This document shows, in pieces, positions 18,849 through 28,800 of a DNA stretch of 64,000 nucleotides. The stretch's first letter is position 1. Each line of letters starts with the position of its first letter. This DNA is from Prevotella sp. 10(H) (GTDB lineage Bacteria > Bacteroidota > Bacteroidia > Bacteroidales > Dysgonomonadaceae): contig NZ_JOMI01000009.1 of NCBI RefSeq assembly GCF_000711235.1, forward strand, positions 62,001 through 126,000, in the 5' to 3' direction. Made by a program: the position numbers and the translations under genes. The notes under the pieces are model-generated. The model saw only the letters and a list, made by a program, of their open reading frames with translations, had not been told where the DNA came from and did no database searches.

Positions 18849-19961
18849 TTACTGATTTTTCAAAAAAGTCTGGTATTCTTCCCACATTCCTTCGATGCTG
18901 GCTTCGGGTCCGAAAACTAATTTTATAGCTCCGTCGAAACTCCATACATCCATTTTTTCTACCGTAGCATGGAATTTACGGATAGCATCCGGATCTTTGG
19001 TTGTAAGCCACTGGATAAAGAATCCTGTAGTACGGTATCCGTCCATCCAGTTACCGCCCGGTTTGCGAGTGCTCATATCAAAGTAGCCTGCCTCTGCTCT
19101 TACTGCGTCGGCAATACCTTCGATGCATGCCCAGAATGTCTTATTATTGCCATAGTTCCCGATTCCTTTTGGTTCGTATTGGTAACCATGCGTGAGTTCG
19201 TGGTAAAGTACGCCGCGTGTTTCGAAATCTAGTTTGAAAAGAGATTCTTTTGCCGATTTTTCGATATGCTGTGTGCTGTAGAATATATGGATATTAGGAG
19301 TGTTGCCTCCTTTTGCAGATACACCCGGTTTGTCTTCCAGCGTATATTTGATATTTCTTACATCGTTTATGCTGTCTTTGTCTGTATAGTACAAAATTTC
19401 GGCAACCTTACGTGCATGGAATTTTATGTATTCATCGGGATTTTGTACCAGTTCGTGATATACTTTGCTACCTTCGGTATCAGGAGATAAGGATTCGAAT
19501 TGGATATTCGGATAGTTGAAATCTTCCCAGCCTGCCAAAAGATTCTTATCTGAAAGAACTACTTCCCCAATTTTCAAAGTGTCTTTGCTGAGGGTGCTTG
19601 CTTCCAGTTTATATGTCTTGAATGTCTGTGGATTTTGAACTACGCATAGTATTTCCTGAAAACGGGAAAAAAAAGTCTGGTTGCTGCGTTCGTCTACTGT
19701 TACCCATTCTTTGCCGTCGTTAGAGCCTTTAAGTGTCCATTGGGATGGATCGTAAGCAGGGAGCTCCCCTGAAGAGTAAATTTTATAACTTAATACAGGT
19801 GCTGAGAAATCAGTGTCGAATACGATCTGATTCAAATCTTTAGTTCCTGTATAAGTTGTAGTCAGGTCATTGTCTGTCAGTTCATGCGGATTGACGACTA
19901 CGGATTGACCTTGGCAGGCGAGAAAGGTAAGGGTAATAATGGATAGAATTAACTTTTTCAT
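18849..19961 (-). CDS. Discoidin-BSP (basic secretory protein) family metallopeptidase lipoprotein
   Basis: A 370-residue protein with a lipoprotein signal (TFLACQG). The first half (about residues 25-145) resembles an F5/8 type C sugar-binding domain; the second half resembles the plant basic secretory protein family (PF04450). Its HELTH motif places zinc ligands His254 and His258 with catalytic Glu255, followed by GYQYEPKGIG. This design suggests a peptidase that binds glycans and cuts glycoprotein backbones. It lies between SusD and the glycosidases in the PUL, which supports a glycoprotein substrate. Proteolytic activity of BSP proteins is only partly established, so it could also be a non-enzymatic binder. 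Confidence 0.8.
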   Translation of the reverse strand: MKKLILSIITLTFLACQGQSVVVNPHELTDNDLTTTYTGTKDLNQIVFDTDFSAPVLSYKIYSSGELPAYDPSQWTLKGSNDGKEWVTVDERSNQTFFSRFQEILCVVQNPQTFKTYKLEASTLSKDTLKIGEVVLSDKNLLAGWEDFNYPNIQFESLSPDTEGSKVYHELVQNPDEYIKFHARKVAEILYYTDKDSINDVRNIKYTLEDKPGVSAKGGNTPNIHIFYSTQHIEKSAKESLFKLDFETRGVLYHELTHGYQYEPKGIGNYGNNKTFWACIEGIADAVRAEAGYFDMSTRKPGGNWMDGYRTTGFFIQWLTTKDPDAIRKFHATVEKMDVWSFDGAIKLVFGPEASIEGMWEEYQTFLKNQ

Positions 19962-20119
19962 GATTTTCCGGTTATTTAGAAAATGTGTGTGTTTAAAAAT
20001 TTAATGCAATTATAGTGATTGTCGGCTAAGAATGAAATATCCTGAAGTTCAATAAAGGTATCTTGAATACTAAAATGGCTGGTTTACTCGACATTTTCTT
20101 TTGATAACCTTATATGAAT

Positions 20120-20151
20120 AAGCGGATACTTACATAAGTGAGTATCCGCTT
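20120..20151 (-). terminator. Intercistronic hairpin after susD-like gene
   Basis: A 14-bp stem with one G-U pair (AAGCGGATACTTAC / GTGAGTATCCGCTT) and a 4-nt loop lies in the 232-nt gap between the SusD-like gene and the peptidase gene. On the minus strand only a weak T-rich tail follows. It may attenuate transcription into the enzyme genes or stabilise the susCD message. Confidence 0.6.
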
Positions 20152-20193
20152 AAATGTTATAGTTTAGTCCTATAAGACCTTCGTCAGTTTATC

Positions 20194-21810
20194 TTAATTC
20201 CATCCCGGATTCTGATGTCCTTGCAGAGATGGGTTACGTTGGATTTCATCAAGTGGAAGAGGCCACAATAAAGCGAATTCCGGAATAGCACCAACTCTGG
20301 TCTTTCCATCCGGTTTATTCTGGATTACTGCTGATGCAAGAGGAGTCCATTTCAGTTTACCTGAGTTCACACCATCTGCTTCAGGATATAAGCGTGTACG
20401 ACGAATATCATCCCAAATTTTGAATTCCAATGGAAACTCATGCAAACGTTCGGTCAAGATAGATTTTATCAAAGCATCACCAGTAGCTGTTTCGTCGGCC
20501 AGTCCCGCACGTTTACGTACCTGGTTGAGGTAGAACTTGGCTCCACCTTCAGTGTTAGCTTCTTTTCCTGTACGAGCCAGACCTTCAGCAGCGATCAAAA
20601 GCACTTCGGCATAACGGAATGTAGGCATATTGTAACTTCCGCTTTTATCCGTCTTCAGGGCAGTTTCATCAAACCATTGCCAGTTTCCAACATCACCTAA
20701 TGTATAGGTTTTACCACCTTCAGTCCAAGTGCGGAAAAACATTTGTTTTTCATGTCCGCGGATATCCGCTGTTTCATAACTTTGCACTATCATATCGCAA
20801 GGCAGGTATGCATTATACAAAGTACCTCCACCGAAGACTTTCCACTGACTTGCTTCGGCTCCCATTGAGCGGGAAGGATAAGAATTACCTTGTAGAACTT
20901 CTTGATTAAATTCCTTAGCAAAGATAATTTCATTAGACGATTTGGTGGTCTTAATAACATTAAATGCAGAATTAAGATCATCGCTACTGCCATTAGGCTG
21001 TTCAAGAGCATGCTGTCCACCTTTTACAACTTCCAAAGCCATTTCAGCAGCTTTGGTATAGTACGGATCTCCACCTTTGACCGGCTCACCAGCCCATTGC
21101 AAATATACTGCTGCCAACAGAGTCTGCGCCATAGGTTTAGTTACATAGCAGCCATTATCGTAAAACGCCTTGTTAGGTAATGCGTCTCCCTGAATAATGC
21201 TAAGTAAATCACTTTCAATGTTTTTGTATACTTGTTCTGCAGGAATACGTTCTTTATACATATCTACAGGTGCCAGATAAGGTTCGGATACGTATGGAAC
21301 ACCACCAAATTCTTTTACCAGATAGAAGTAAGCATAAGCACGGAAGAATTTACCTTGCGCAACATAATTTGCCATCTCTGTATCAGATAATATGCCGGTC
21401 ATTGTCGGGATATTGGCAATAACAAAGTTTGCACGGGAAATACCTTTGTAAAACTCATGCCATAATTTCATAGCCGGGCTATCAAATGCCGGAACATTAA
21501 AGTTACAACTTTCCGATGCAGTAGTAAACGTTCTGTCTTTACGCTTATCTACATACAATCCTGAAATGATACCACCCCACATAGTCGCTTTAGGCGTCCA
21601 GCCACCATCGACATCAGTACTGTGCAAATATGGAACCCCACCGAAATAAAGCGCATTTACAGCTGTTTGGGCATCAGACTTCGTTGCCCAAAATTGATCG
21701 GTACTTTTTCTATTTTCAGGTTCTTCGTCCAAAAAACCATCGCATGAACTCATTAGTAATGAGAATGCAATCGTACAAAATATGGATATATAGAATTTAT
21801 AGAATTTCAT
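20194..21810 (-). CDS. SusD/RagB-type glycan-binding lipoprotein
   Basis: A 538-residue outer-membrane lipoprotein (signal ending LLMSSCDG, Cys23). It begins with the SusD hallmark FLDEEPENR segment, has helical TPR-like repeats, and ends with the typical RKRAG, ...ERLHEFPLEFKIWDDIRR and RNPSLQGHQNPGWN phrases. SusD proteins cap the SusC channel and bind the incoming oligosaccharide. The gene sits 32 nt downstream of the SusC gene. No SusE/F-like surface glycan-binding protein follows, so this is the only glycan-binding lipoprotein of this class in the locus. Confidence 0.95.
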   Translation of the reverse strand: MKFYKFYISIFCTIAFSLLMSSCDGFLDEEPENRKSTDQFWATKSDAQTAVNALYFGGVPYLHSTDVDGGWTPKATMWGGIISGLYVDKRKDRTFTTASESCNFNVPAFDSPAMKLWHEFYKGISRANFVIANIPTMTGILSDTEMANYVAQGKFFRAYAYFYLVKEFGGVPYVSEPYLAPVDMYKERIPAEQVYKNIESDLLSIIQGDALPNKAFYDNGCYVTKPMAQTLLAAVYLQWAGEPVKGGDPYYTKAAEMALEVVKGGQHALEQPNGSSDDLNSAFNVIKTTKSSNEIIFAKEFNQEVLQGNSYPSRSMGAEASQWKVFGGGTLYNAYLPCDMIVQSYETADIRGHEKQMFFRTWTEGGKTYTLGDVGNWQWFDETALKTDKSGSYNMPTFRYAEVLLIAAEGLARTGKEANTEGGAKFYLNQVRKRAGLADETATGDALIKSILTERLHEFPLEFKIWDDIRRTRLYPEADGVNSGKLKWTPLASAVIQNKPDGKTRVGAIPEFALLWPLPLDEIQRNPSLQGHQNPGWN

Positions 21811-21842
21811 ATGATTATGATTTTATATTTTATAACTACGAA

Positions 21843-24800
21843 TTAGAATGTCAGATTAACTCCGAACGTAAATGTTCTTGGACGCGGATAAGTAAAGAAC
21901 TGACGATTAGCTCCCCACTTGTTGTCACCCAAACGCGATGAGTTGTCCGGATCGAAACCTAAATAATCAGATGAAGTAATCAGGAAAGCATTGTTCACAC
22001 TACCATAGAGGCGCAATGCAGAGAGTCCAGCTTTTTTGATCAGAGACGGCTCAAATGTATAGCCTAGTTGGATCAGGTTAGCACGCAGATAAGCTCCGGA
22101 ACAAACCCATGTATCATCAGCCTGATTGTTAGCTCCCATACCAAAGTTATTCAAACGAATGGCCTGCGCTTTGCCATTAGGGTTTAATGTCGGATGCCAT
22201 GCTTCCTTATATAAACGATCTATACCATTTGTAAGGAAACGAGCTTCTGCAGAATGGAAAAATTCCTGCATAACGTCTACTCCCCATGTAAATTGCATAT
22301 CCAGAGTCAGATCAAATCCTTTATAGTTGAAAGTATTAATAAATGAACCCATCCAACGAGGCAGACCATGACCAATGATTTCACGATTCTTCGATGTAAC
22401 TTTTTCTCCGATAGTTCCCGGTATATTCATTGTTTCAGGATCCCAGTTAGAAGGAACACCGTCATAAATACCGATACGTTTGTAGCCATAGAACGAAGAT
22501 AGTTCTTCTCCTTCGCGAATCAGGATATCATAACCCACAAAACCGTCCTTAGTTAGCTGACGTTTTCCGCTGATAGGATCAACAGATGCACTTTCATCCA
22601 GTTTATCAACACGATTTTTATTAAAGCCTAAATTAACAGTAGAAGTCCATTGGAAATCGTGGTTATCGATAGGATGAGCAGTAACCAGAATGTCCAGTCC
22701 CCGATTTGAAACCACGCCGATATTATCCCATATACTTGAATAACCAGTCGATTCAGGTACCGGACGCTCCATCAACAAATCTGTTGTTCTTTTGTAATAA
22801 TATGAGATATCGAAATTGAGTCGGTTTTTGAATAAACCCAGTTCAAAACCTGCATCCAACTGACCTGTTTTTTCCCATTTCAAGTTCGGGTTAGGCATAT
22901 TATCCAGATAAGAAACGATTTTTAGTTCATTACCTATAATTGTCTTCGACTGGCTTACAAGAGATAAAGATCTTAATGTTCCGATTTCTGAATTACCTGT
23001 TATACCATAAGACGAATGCAGTTTCAATTTACTGATAATGCTATTATCTTTCAAAAAGTCTTCATTAGAAGCCATCCAGCCTAAACCAACCGAAGGAAAG
23101 ATTGCATATTTATTATTTGTTCCGAATTTGGATGAACCATCATAACGGCCTGTTACAGTAGCCATGTACTTGCTGTCATAAGAATATGCTGCACGGAGGA
23201 AATAAGAATTCATCGTCCATTTATCCCAGGCAGTTTTGGGTTCCGGAAGAGCAATACCATTCCCCAAATTGTAATAGCCAAAGAAATCATCTTCAAATTC
23301 TTTAGCTTTAACTTCAAACTGCGTTCTATCATACTGTTGCCAAGACAAACCGGCCATCGCATTGAGAGAATGCTTGCCGAAAACTTTATTATAGTTTAGG
23401 AATGTTTCTTCCTGCCAGTACAATTCGTTTTGATTAGCTGCAAAGGCCTCTCCTGTTGAAGAAGCACCAATTATCGGATGTGGAGTAACCGGAGTAAAGT
23501 TTTTGTCACGATTATTTGTATAATCGATACCAAACTGGGTTTTTACAGAAAGATCAGGAGTTAGGTGGAAAGTCAAGGCTGCATTACCGAAAATTTTTGT
23601 TTTATACTGTAACGCCTGAATACGTTTAAGTTGTTCAACAGGATTACCTACACCTTCGGGACTGAATGATTGCTTACCACTGTTTGGATTGTCTTTATCC
23701 TTTAGGAGTCCTCCTGATTCAAAGTTGTTTGTCTGAAGATATTCACCATCCAGTTGCACTGGTAAAAACGGCAATAGTTCTATCATGGTACGTAAAGCTC
23801 CCTGTCCGTATGGATTATCGGAAGTTCTGTTGCCCCATGTATGGTTTACCATTAAGTTAACAGAAGTTGACAACCAACTGGTTGGTTTATCATCGTAAGC
23901 CAACTTGGCATTCAAACGTTTCATATAAGAATTAACCAAGACTCCCTGTTGGTCTGTATAGTTGATAAATGCTCCGACAGATGAGTTTTCGCCACTACGC
24001 TGAATACTTAACTGATGGTTGTGAGAAACAGATGTACGTGATGCTTCTTTTTGCCAGTCTGTATTATACTTCGGAGAACCGTCAGAATTAAAGATGCGTG
24101 GATCTGTAAATATTTGCGACATTCCATTTACGTCGAAGTTTGTACCTTGCCAAGCATTAGCATTTTCCAAACCCTGTTTGAATGCATCCATCCATTCGTA
24201 AGCATCCATCACATCCATGTATTTAGCCATTGTACCTATTGATAGGGAACCGGCATAAGAAACAGTTGCTTTCTTTCCTCCGCCGTCGCCACGTTTGGTA
24301 GTTACAAGGATAACTCCATTGGCACCACGGGCACCATAGATAGCAGCGGAAGAAGCATCTTTCAATACTTCAATCGACTCGATATCATTCGGATTTACCA
24401 ATTGGAAATCTCTCATAACTACTCCGTCAACTACATATAACGGACTTGCAGAAGCATTGATTGTAGAGATACCACGGATAATAACGCGCATTTCTCCACC
24501 CGGCTGACCGGTATTAGAGAAAATGTTTACACCAGCAGCTTTACCTTTCAATCCGTCGAGAGCGTTGAAAGACTGATTCTTAATGATATCGCTACCTTTA
24601 GCAGTAGAGATAGAACCGGTCACGTCCGATTTACGCATTGTACCGTAACCAACAACTACAACTTCATCTAAAGCTTTGCTGTCTTCTACCAATGTTACAT
24701 TAATAACCGACTGGTTTCCAACTACAATTTCCTGTGGAAGAAAACCTACATATGAAAAAACAAGTGTGCTGCCTGCCGATGCCTGAAGATTATATCTTCC

Positions 24801-25037
24801 GTCAGGATCGGTAACAGTACCGGTTGTTCCTCCTTTAACACGGACAGTAACTCCGATCAGAGGCTCACCTTGTGGGTCTACAACAAGGCCACTTACCTGT
24901 TTTGTTTGTTGAACGCTTTGTGCTTTCATTGTATCAGCATAAATTGTCGGGGTAAAACACAGCCCCATCAAAATAGCCAACACGGACATTTTCATTCTAT
25001 TAAGAACTTGTTTGCCCTTTAGATTAAAATACTTCAT
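21843..25037 (-). CDS. SusC/RagA-type TonB-dependent outer-membrane transporter
   Basis: A 1064-residue transporter that imports oligosaccharides with the adjacent SusD. After a signal peptide come a carboxypeptidase-D-regulatory-like domain (VSGLVVDPQGEPLIGVTVRVKG), a TonB box-like segment (DEVVVVGYGT), a plug domain with SusC signatures (YVVDGV, ANGVILVTTKRG) and a C-terminal 22-strand barrel ending in FGVNLTF. No STN domain or sigma/anti-sigma partner is seen, consistent with control by the hybrid two-component regulator upstream. Length is normal. The leader region (25038-25345) has no perfect TAnnTTTG; AATCTTTG at 25270-25277 (minus) is the closest match. Confidence 0.96.
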   Translation of the reverse strand: MKYFNLKGKQVLNRMKMSVLAILMGLCFTPTIYADTMKAQSVQQTKQVSGLVVDPQGEPLIGVTVRVKGGTTGTVTDPDGRYNLQASAGSTLVFSYVGFLPQEIVVGNQSVINVTLVEDSKALDEVVVVGYGTMRKSDVTGSISTAKGSDIIKNQSFNALDGLKGKAAGVNIFSNTGQPGGEMRVIIRGISTINASASPLYVVDGVVMRDFQLVNPNDIESIEVLKDASSAAIYGARGANGVILVTTKRGDGGGKKATVSYAGSLSIGTMAKYMDVMDAYEWMDAFKQGLENANAWQGTNFDVNGMSQIFTDPRIFNSDGSPKYNTDWQKEASRTSVSHNHQLSIQRSGENSSVGAFINYTDQQGVLVNSYMKRLNAKLAYDDKPTSWLSTSVNLMVNHTWGNRTSDNPYGQGALRTMIELLPFLPVQLDGEYLQTNNFESGGLLKDKDNPNSGKQSFSPEGVGNPVEQLKRIQALQYKTKIFGNAALTFHLTPDLSVKTQFGIDYTNNRDKNFTPVTPHPIIGASSTGEAFAANQNELYWQEETFLNYNKVFGKHSLNAMAGLSWQQYDRTQFEVKAKEFEDDFFGYYNLGNGIALPEPKTAWDKWTMNSYFLRAAYSYDSKYMATVTGRYDGSSKFGTNNKYAIFPSVGLGWMASNEDFLKDNSIISKLKLHSSYGITGNSEIGTLRSLSLVSQSKTIIGNELKIVSYLDNMPNPNLKWEKTGQLDAGFELGLFKNRLNFDISYYYKRTTDLLMERPVPESTGYSSIWDNIGVVSNRGLDILVTAHPIDNHDFQWTSTVNLGFNKNRVDKLDESASVDPISGKRQLTKDGFVGYDILIREGEELSSFYGYKRIGIYDGVPSNWDPETMNIPGTIGEKVTSKNREIIGHGLPRWMGSFINTFNYKGFDLTLDMQFTWGVDVMQEFFHSAEARFLTNGIDRLYKEAWHPTLNPNGKAQAIRLNNFGMGANNQADDTWVCSGAYLRANLIQLGYTFEPSLIKKAGLSALRLYGSVNNAFLITSSDYLGFDPDNSSRLGDNKWGANRQFFTYPRPRTFTFGVNLTF

Positions 25038-25345
25038 AAATAAAATGAGATTTTAAATTAATAATTCATTTTAAAAAAAATAACACACTGTTTCCTTAAA
25101 TTGATTTTGAGGTAAAAAGACCCTTTTTATCGGTCTTTCGGTAGTAATACAATGATTACTAAGTAGACTTACTCCTCATAATATAAATTTTAAGTTAACT
25201 AAATAATTGCTCTGTTTATATGATATATAAAACAGGCATCATAAATAAAGAATCAGTTTAATTTCCATTGCAAAGATTTTTAAGGGTTCATAACTGTGAT
25301 GTTTGTATGTGCGCCGGCCCGAAAGCCTGTTAGAAATCAGCGCAC

Positions 25346-25396
25346 AAAAAAAGGCCTTATACCGTAAGTACAGAAACTTTCCGGCATAAGGCTTTT
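25346..25396 (-). terminator. Rho-independent terminator upstream of susC
   Basis: Read on the minus strand, a hairpin with arms AAAAGCCTTATGCCG and CGGTATAAGGCCTTTT (one mismatch, one bulge) is followed by seven T residues. It would stop transcripts arriving from the regulator gene or from promoters near the CT tract before they reach susC. Confidence 0.75.
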
Positions 25397-25464
25397 ATAT
25401 GGGTATAAAAATTTGGACAGATGGATATTTTTCTTATCTGTCGCAAAATTATGTTTAGATTTGT

Positions 25465-25531
<67 letters not shown>

Positions 25532-25819
25532 ACAAAATGAATCTAACCCCCAAATTTTCAGGAGCTAAAATCAAATTTATTTTGTTGAAATATTTAAACT
25601 GTAAAGACATACACATCCCGTCTTTCATGGTTTTTACCTTTTATTATATATATAACACTACAAAAACACAATTGTTTAGATATATTAACGCACAATATTA
25701 ATTATTATAAAAACATTTAGCGTTATCCTGTTCGTCAAAAGAAGTATCCTGAGTTGCCAAAGTGTCATTGGGATACTATTTAATATATGCTAAGCACCTC
25801 GACGGGTATATGGCTGATT

Positions 25820-28800
25820 CTATTTCCTGGAACGGTATTCCTTAGGAGTCATACTGTATTTTTTCAGGAATTCCCTATAAAAATATGATTTGTTAGTTAT
25901 ACCCACTTTATATATAACTTCCTGAATAGTCAAATTAGTAGTTATTAATAATTTTGCCGCAAAAGTAAACCTGTAATCCTTTATAAAATCGTTAGGGGAT
26001 AAGGCTGATATCTTCTTAAACCGGCGATAGAGACTTCTTGTACTCATATTGAGTCTGTCGGCAATAAATTCCGGCCGCAGATTTTCTTCTTCAAGATTAT
26101 TTGTGATAATGGCAATGACCGAATCCATGAAAGCTTTATCCTCCTGATGTATCAATTGCCCTTCGGAATATTTATATGCACTCTCCGGTGAATAGAAATA
26201 ATCCTTCAGTTCATCTTTCACAACCAACAAACGATTTATAGCCGAGCGGAGAACAATTGGAGAAAAAGGCTTGGTAAGATACACATCCGCCCCTAAATCC
26301 AAACCTTCCGCTTGTTCCTTTTCGCTTATTTTTGCCGAAACGACTACGATTGGTATGTGTTTGGTAAATTTATCGGCTTTGAGACGTTTTATAAACTCCA
26401 GTCCGCTATCACCCGGCATCATGATATCGGTAATAATAAGGCTCGGTGTTTCGGATTCTATGATCTTCATGGCTTCATCGACCGTATAAGCATTTTTCAC
26501 TGTGTAAAGATCGGAAAGAGCATCTGCAATAAGCCATGATATATCCTTATTATCATCTACAACCAGTATAATCTTCTTGCCCTCCTGAATATCTCCTTTA
26601 TTAACAACCTCCTCTTCCATGGTAACAACCACGGATTCTTCTTCCTCTTGTTCTGATAATGTAGTCTCAAGCATAGGAAGCCTGACAGTAAACTCCGCAT
26701 ATTCATTTACTGTGCTCTGTACGGTTATACTGCCATTGAGTGATTCAACTATATCGTGGCATATAGATAACCCAAGACCGTTTCGTGAAGTCATCAACGA
26801 ATAAGAGCTGTTCGTTTCCATATTATCAAGCACACTGTAACGATCGAATATGGAAGACATTTTAGATTGTTCTATTCCCTGCCCTGTATTATATATCCTA
26901 AGCATAAGACATTCTTGTTCAACATTCGCTGATATTTTTACGTATCCACCGTTCGTTGTATATTTGAAAGCATTGGAAATAAGATTGACTAATACACGGT
27001 TGAAACCATATATATTGGTATTCCACCTGAGGTCTTGCGGTACGGATATCTCCAGTTTGATATTGTTCTGTTCGGCAATAGGGATAAACCATTCGATTTG
27101 CCTTTCGATCAGAGATAATATAGATGCTTCTTCAATGTCGCTAAAGTTAAGTTTTCCCTCTTCCATCTTTCTGAAATCGAGTATTTCCTGTATCAGATGA
27201 TTCAGATTGGCTACATTATCTCTCAAAATATCAGTATACTTCTTAAGATTCTGATCTGTTTTCGCCGACTTCTCAATATAATCACTCACTCCCTTTATGA
27301 CTGTGAGCGGTGTACAAAATTCATGCGTAACATTGGTGAAGAAATTGAGCTTCGATTCCATCAACTTCTCTTTCTGTTCTTCTTTTATTTTCTGAGAAAG
27401 TTGTAAATGCCTGTCGATTATCCGCTTGCGCACAATATATATGATAAGTGTACCTAATAGAACGAATAAGATTATATATGCCAAATATGCCCAGCTTGTA
27501 AGATACCATGGCGGCAATTTTTTGATACGCAGAGTAAAGAAATTTTCTTCGGAATCGAACACATCATTTTTATATTTAACTTTCAACAGATAGTCACCGT
27601 GAGGAAGATTGGTGAAAGTTATCTCATTGGTCTTCTGCAACTCGGTCCACTCATCATTATAATTTTCGAGCAGATAAGAATACTCATAATTATCTCCGTT
27701 TATGTAATCTGTTGCTACAAAAGATATGGTGAAAGACGGAATATTAGCTTTAATCTCCAAACTACCGTCCTTTTTGCTCATATAGTCATAAAGAGTATAA
27801 CTTTCTCCTGCAATTTGCAGATCGAAGAAATTCAGTCCGGGCTTGTAATAATTGCTCTGTGTATCGGCTTCTTTCGGCTCTACCCATGTAAGACCGTTTA
27901 TTCCACCAAAAAACAACCGGCCTGTATATGGACATTTCCAGTAAGCATCGTCGGAAAATTCCGTCACCTTAAGATCGGGAAAGGAGTAATTATGGAAAAA
28001 GTCGTTATGCGGATTATATTTTATCAATCCTTTATTGGAACTCAACCATATACAGCCATCGGAATCTTCGAGTATACCATGAATCATATCGTTGATCATT
28101 CCGTTTCTGCGGTCGAATTGTTTAACCTTGCTGGTTCCGTTGTTCAAAAATTGTATCCGCGTCATTCCGGAACTGGCACCGATATAGAATACAGAGTCTG
28201 TGCTCTGATAAACACATAATACATCACCAATTGCCGAGTTTTCGGCATTTTTCATTTGAAGAAACTCGTATTGTTTATTCTGTATGTTATATCTGGCTAC
28301 TCCATAACCGCCACGGCTTCCTATAAAGAGTGTAGATTTTCCGTCGTAAAACATAGAATGAAATTCTACACAGGTTTTATCTCCTTTCTTTAATACGTAT
28401 TCATTAACAGATTGAACCGTAAGCCTTGTATTTTCTTCTTTAATAATAACCTCAAGCAGCCCTTGCCCGGCTGTTGCCATCCACAATGTAGAGTCATTAA
28501 TTTCGCAAATGGAATGAACACGCCCTATCATATCGGCAGACTTACCCGGTAAACTTCTAACTCTATTATCTTTGTATGAATAATAAGAGAAGCCCGGACC
28601 TTCGGTTCCCAGCCAGAGAACATCCCTGTATTTGCTCCTTAGGAAACAAAATACCAGATTGCTCGACAAACCGTTATCTGTCGTATAATTTATAGATTGT
28701 GACTGGGAAATTGTTCCCTGATTGTAAGCATCGTAATTCTTAACACGCATTATACCGTCCCCTTTAGTACCTATCCACAGATTATTTTCCTCGTCTGTAT

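Noticed and set aside
27599-28219. 206-codon open frame antisense to the HTCS gene
   Set aside because: Lies fully inside the propeller coding region on the opposite strand, with no motif or promoter; a shadow frame.
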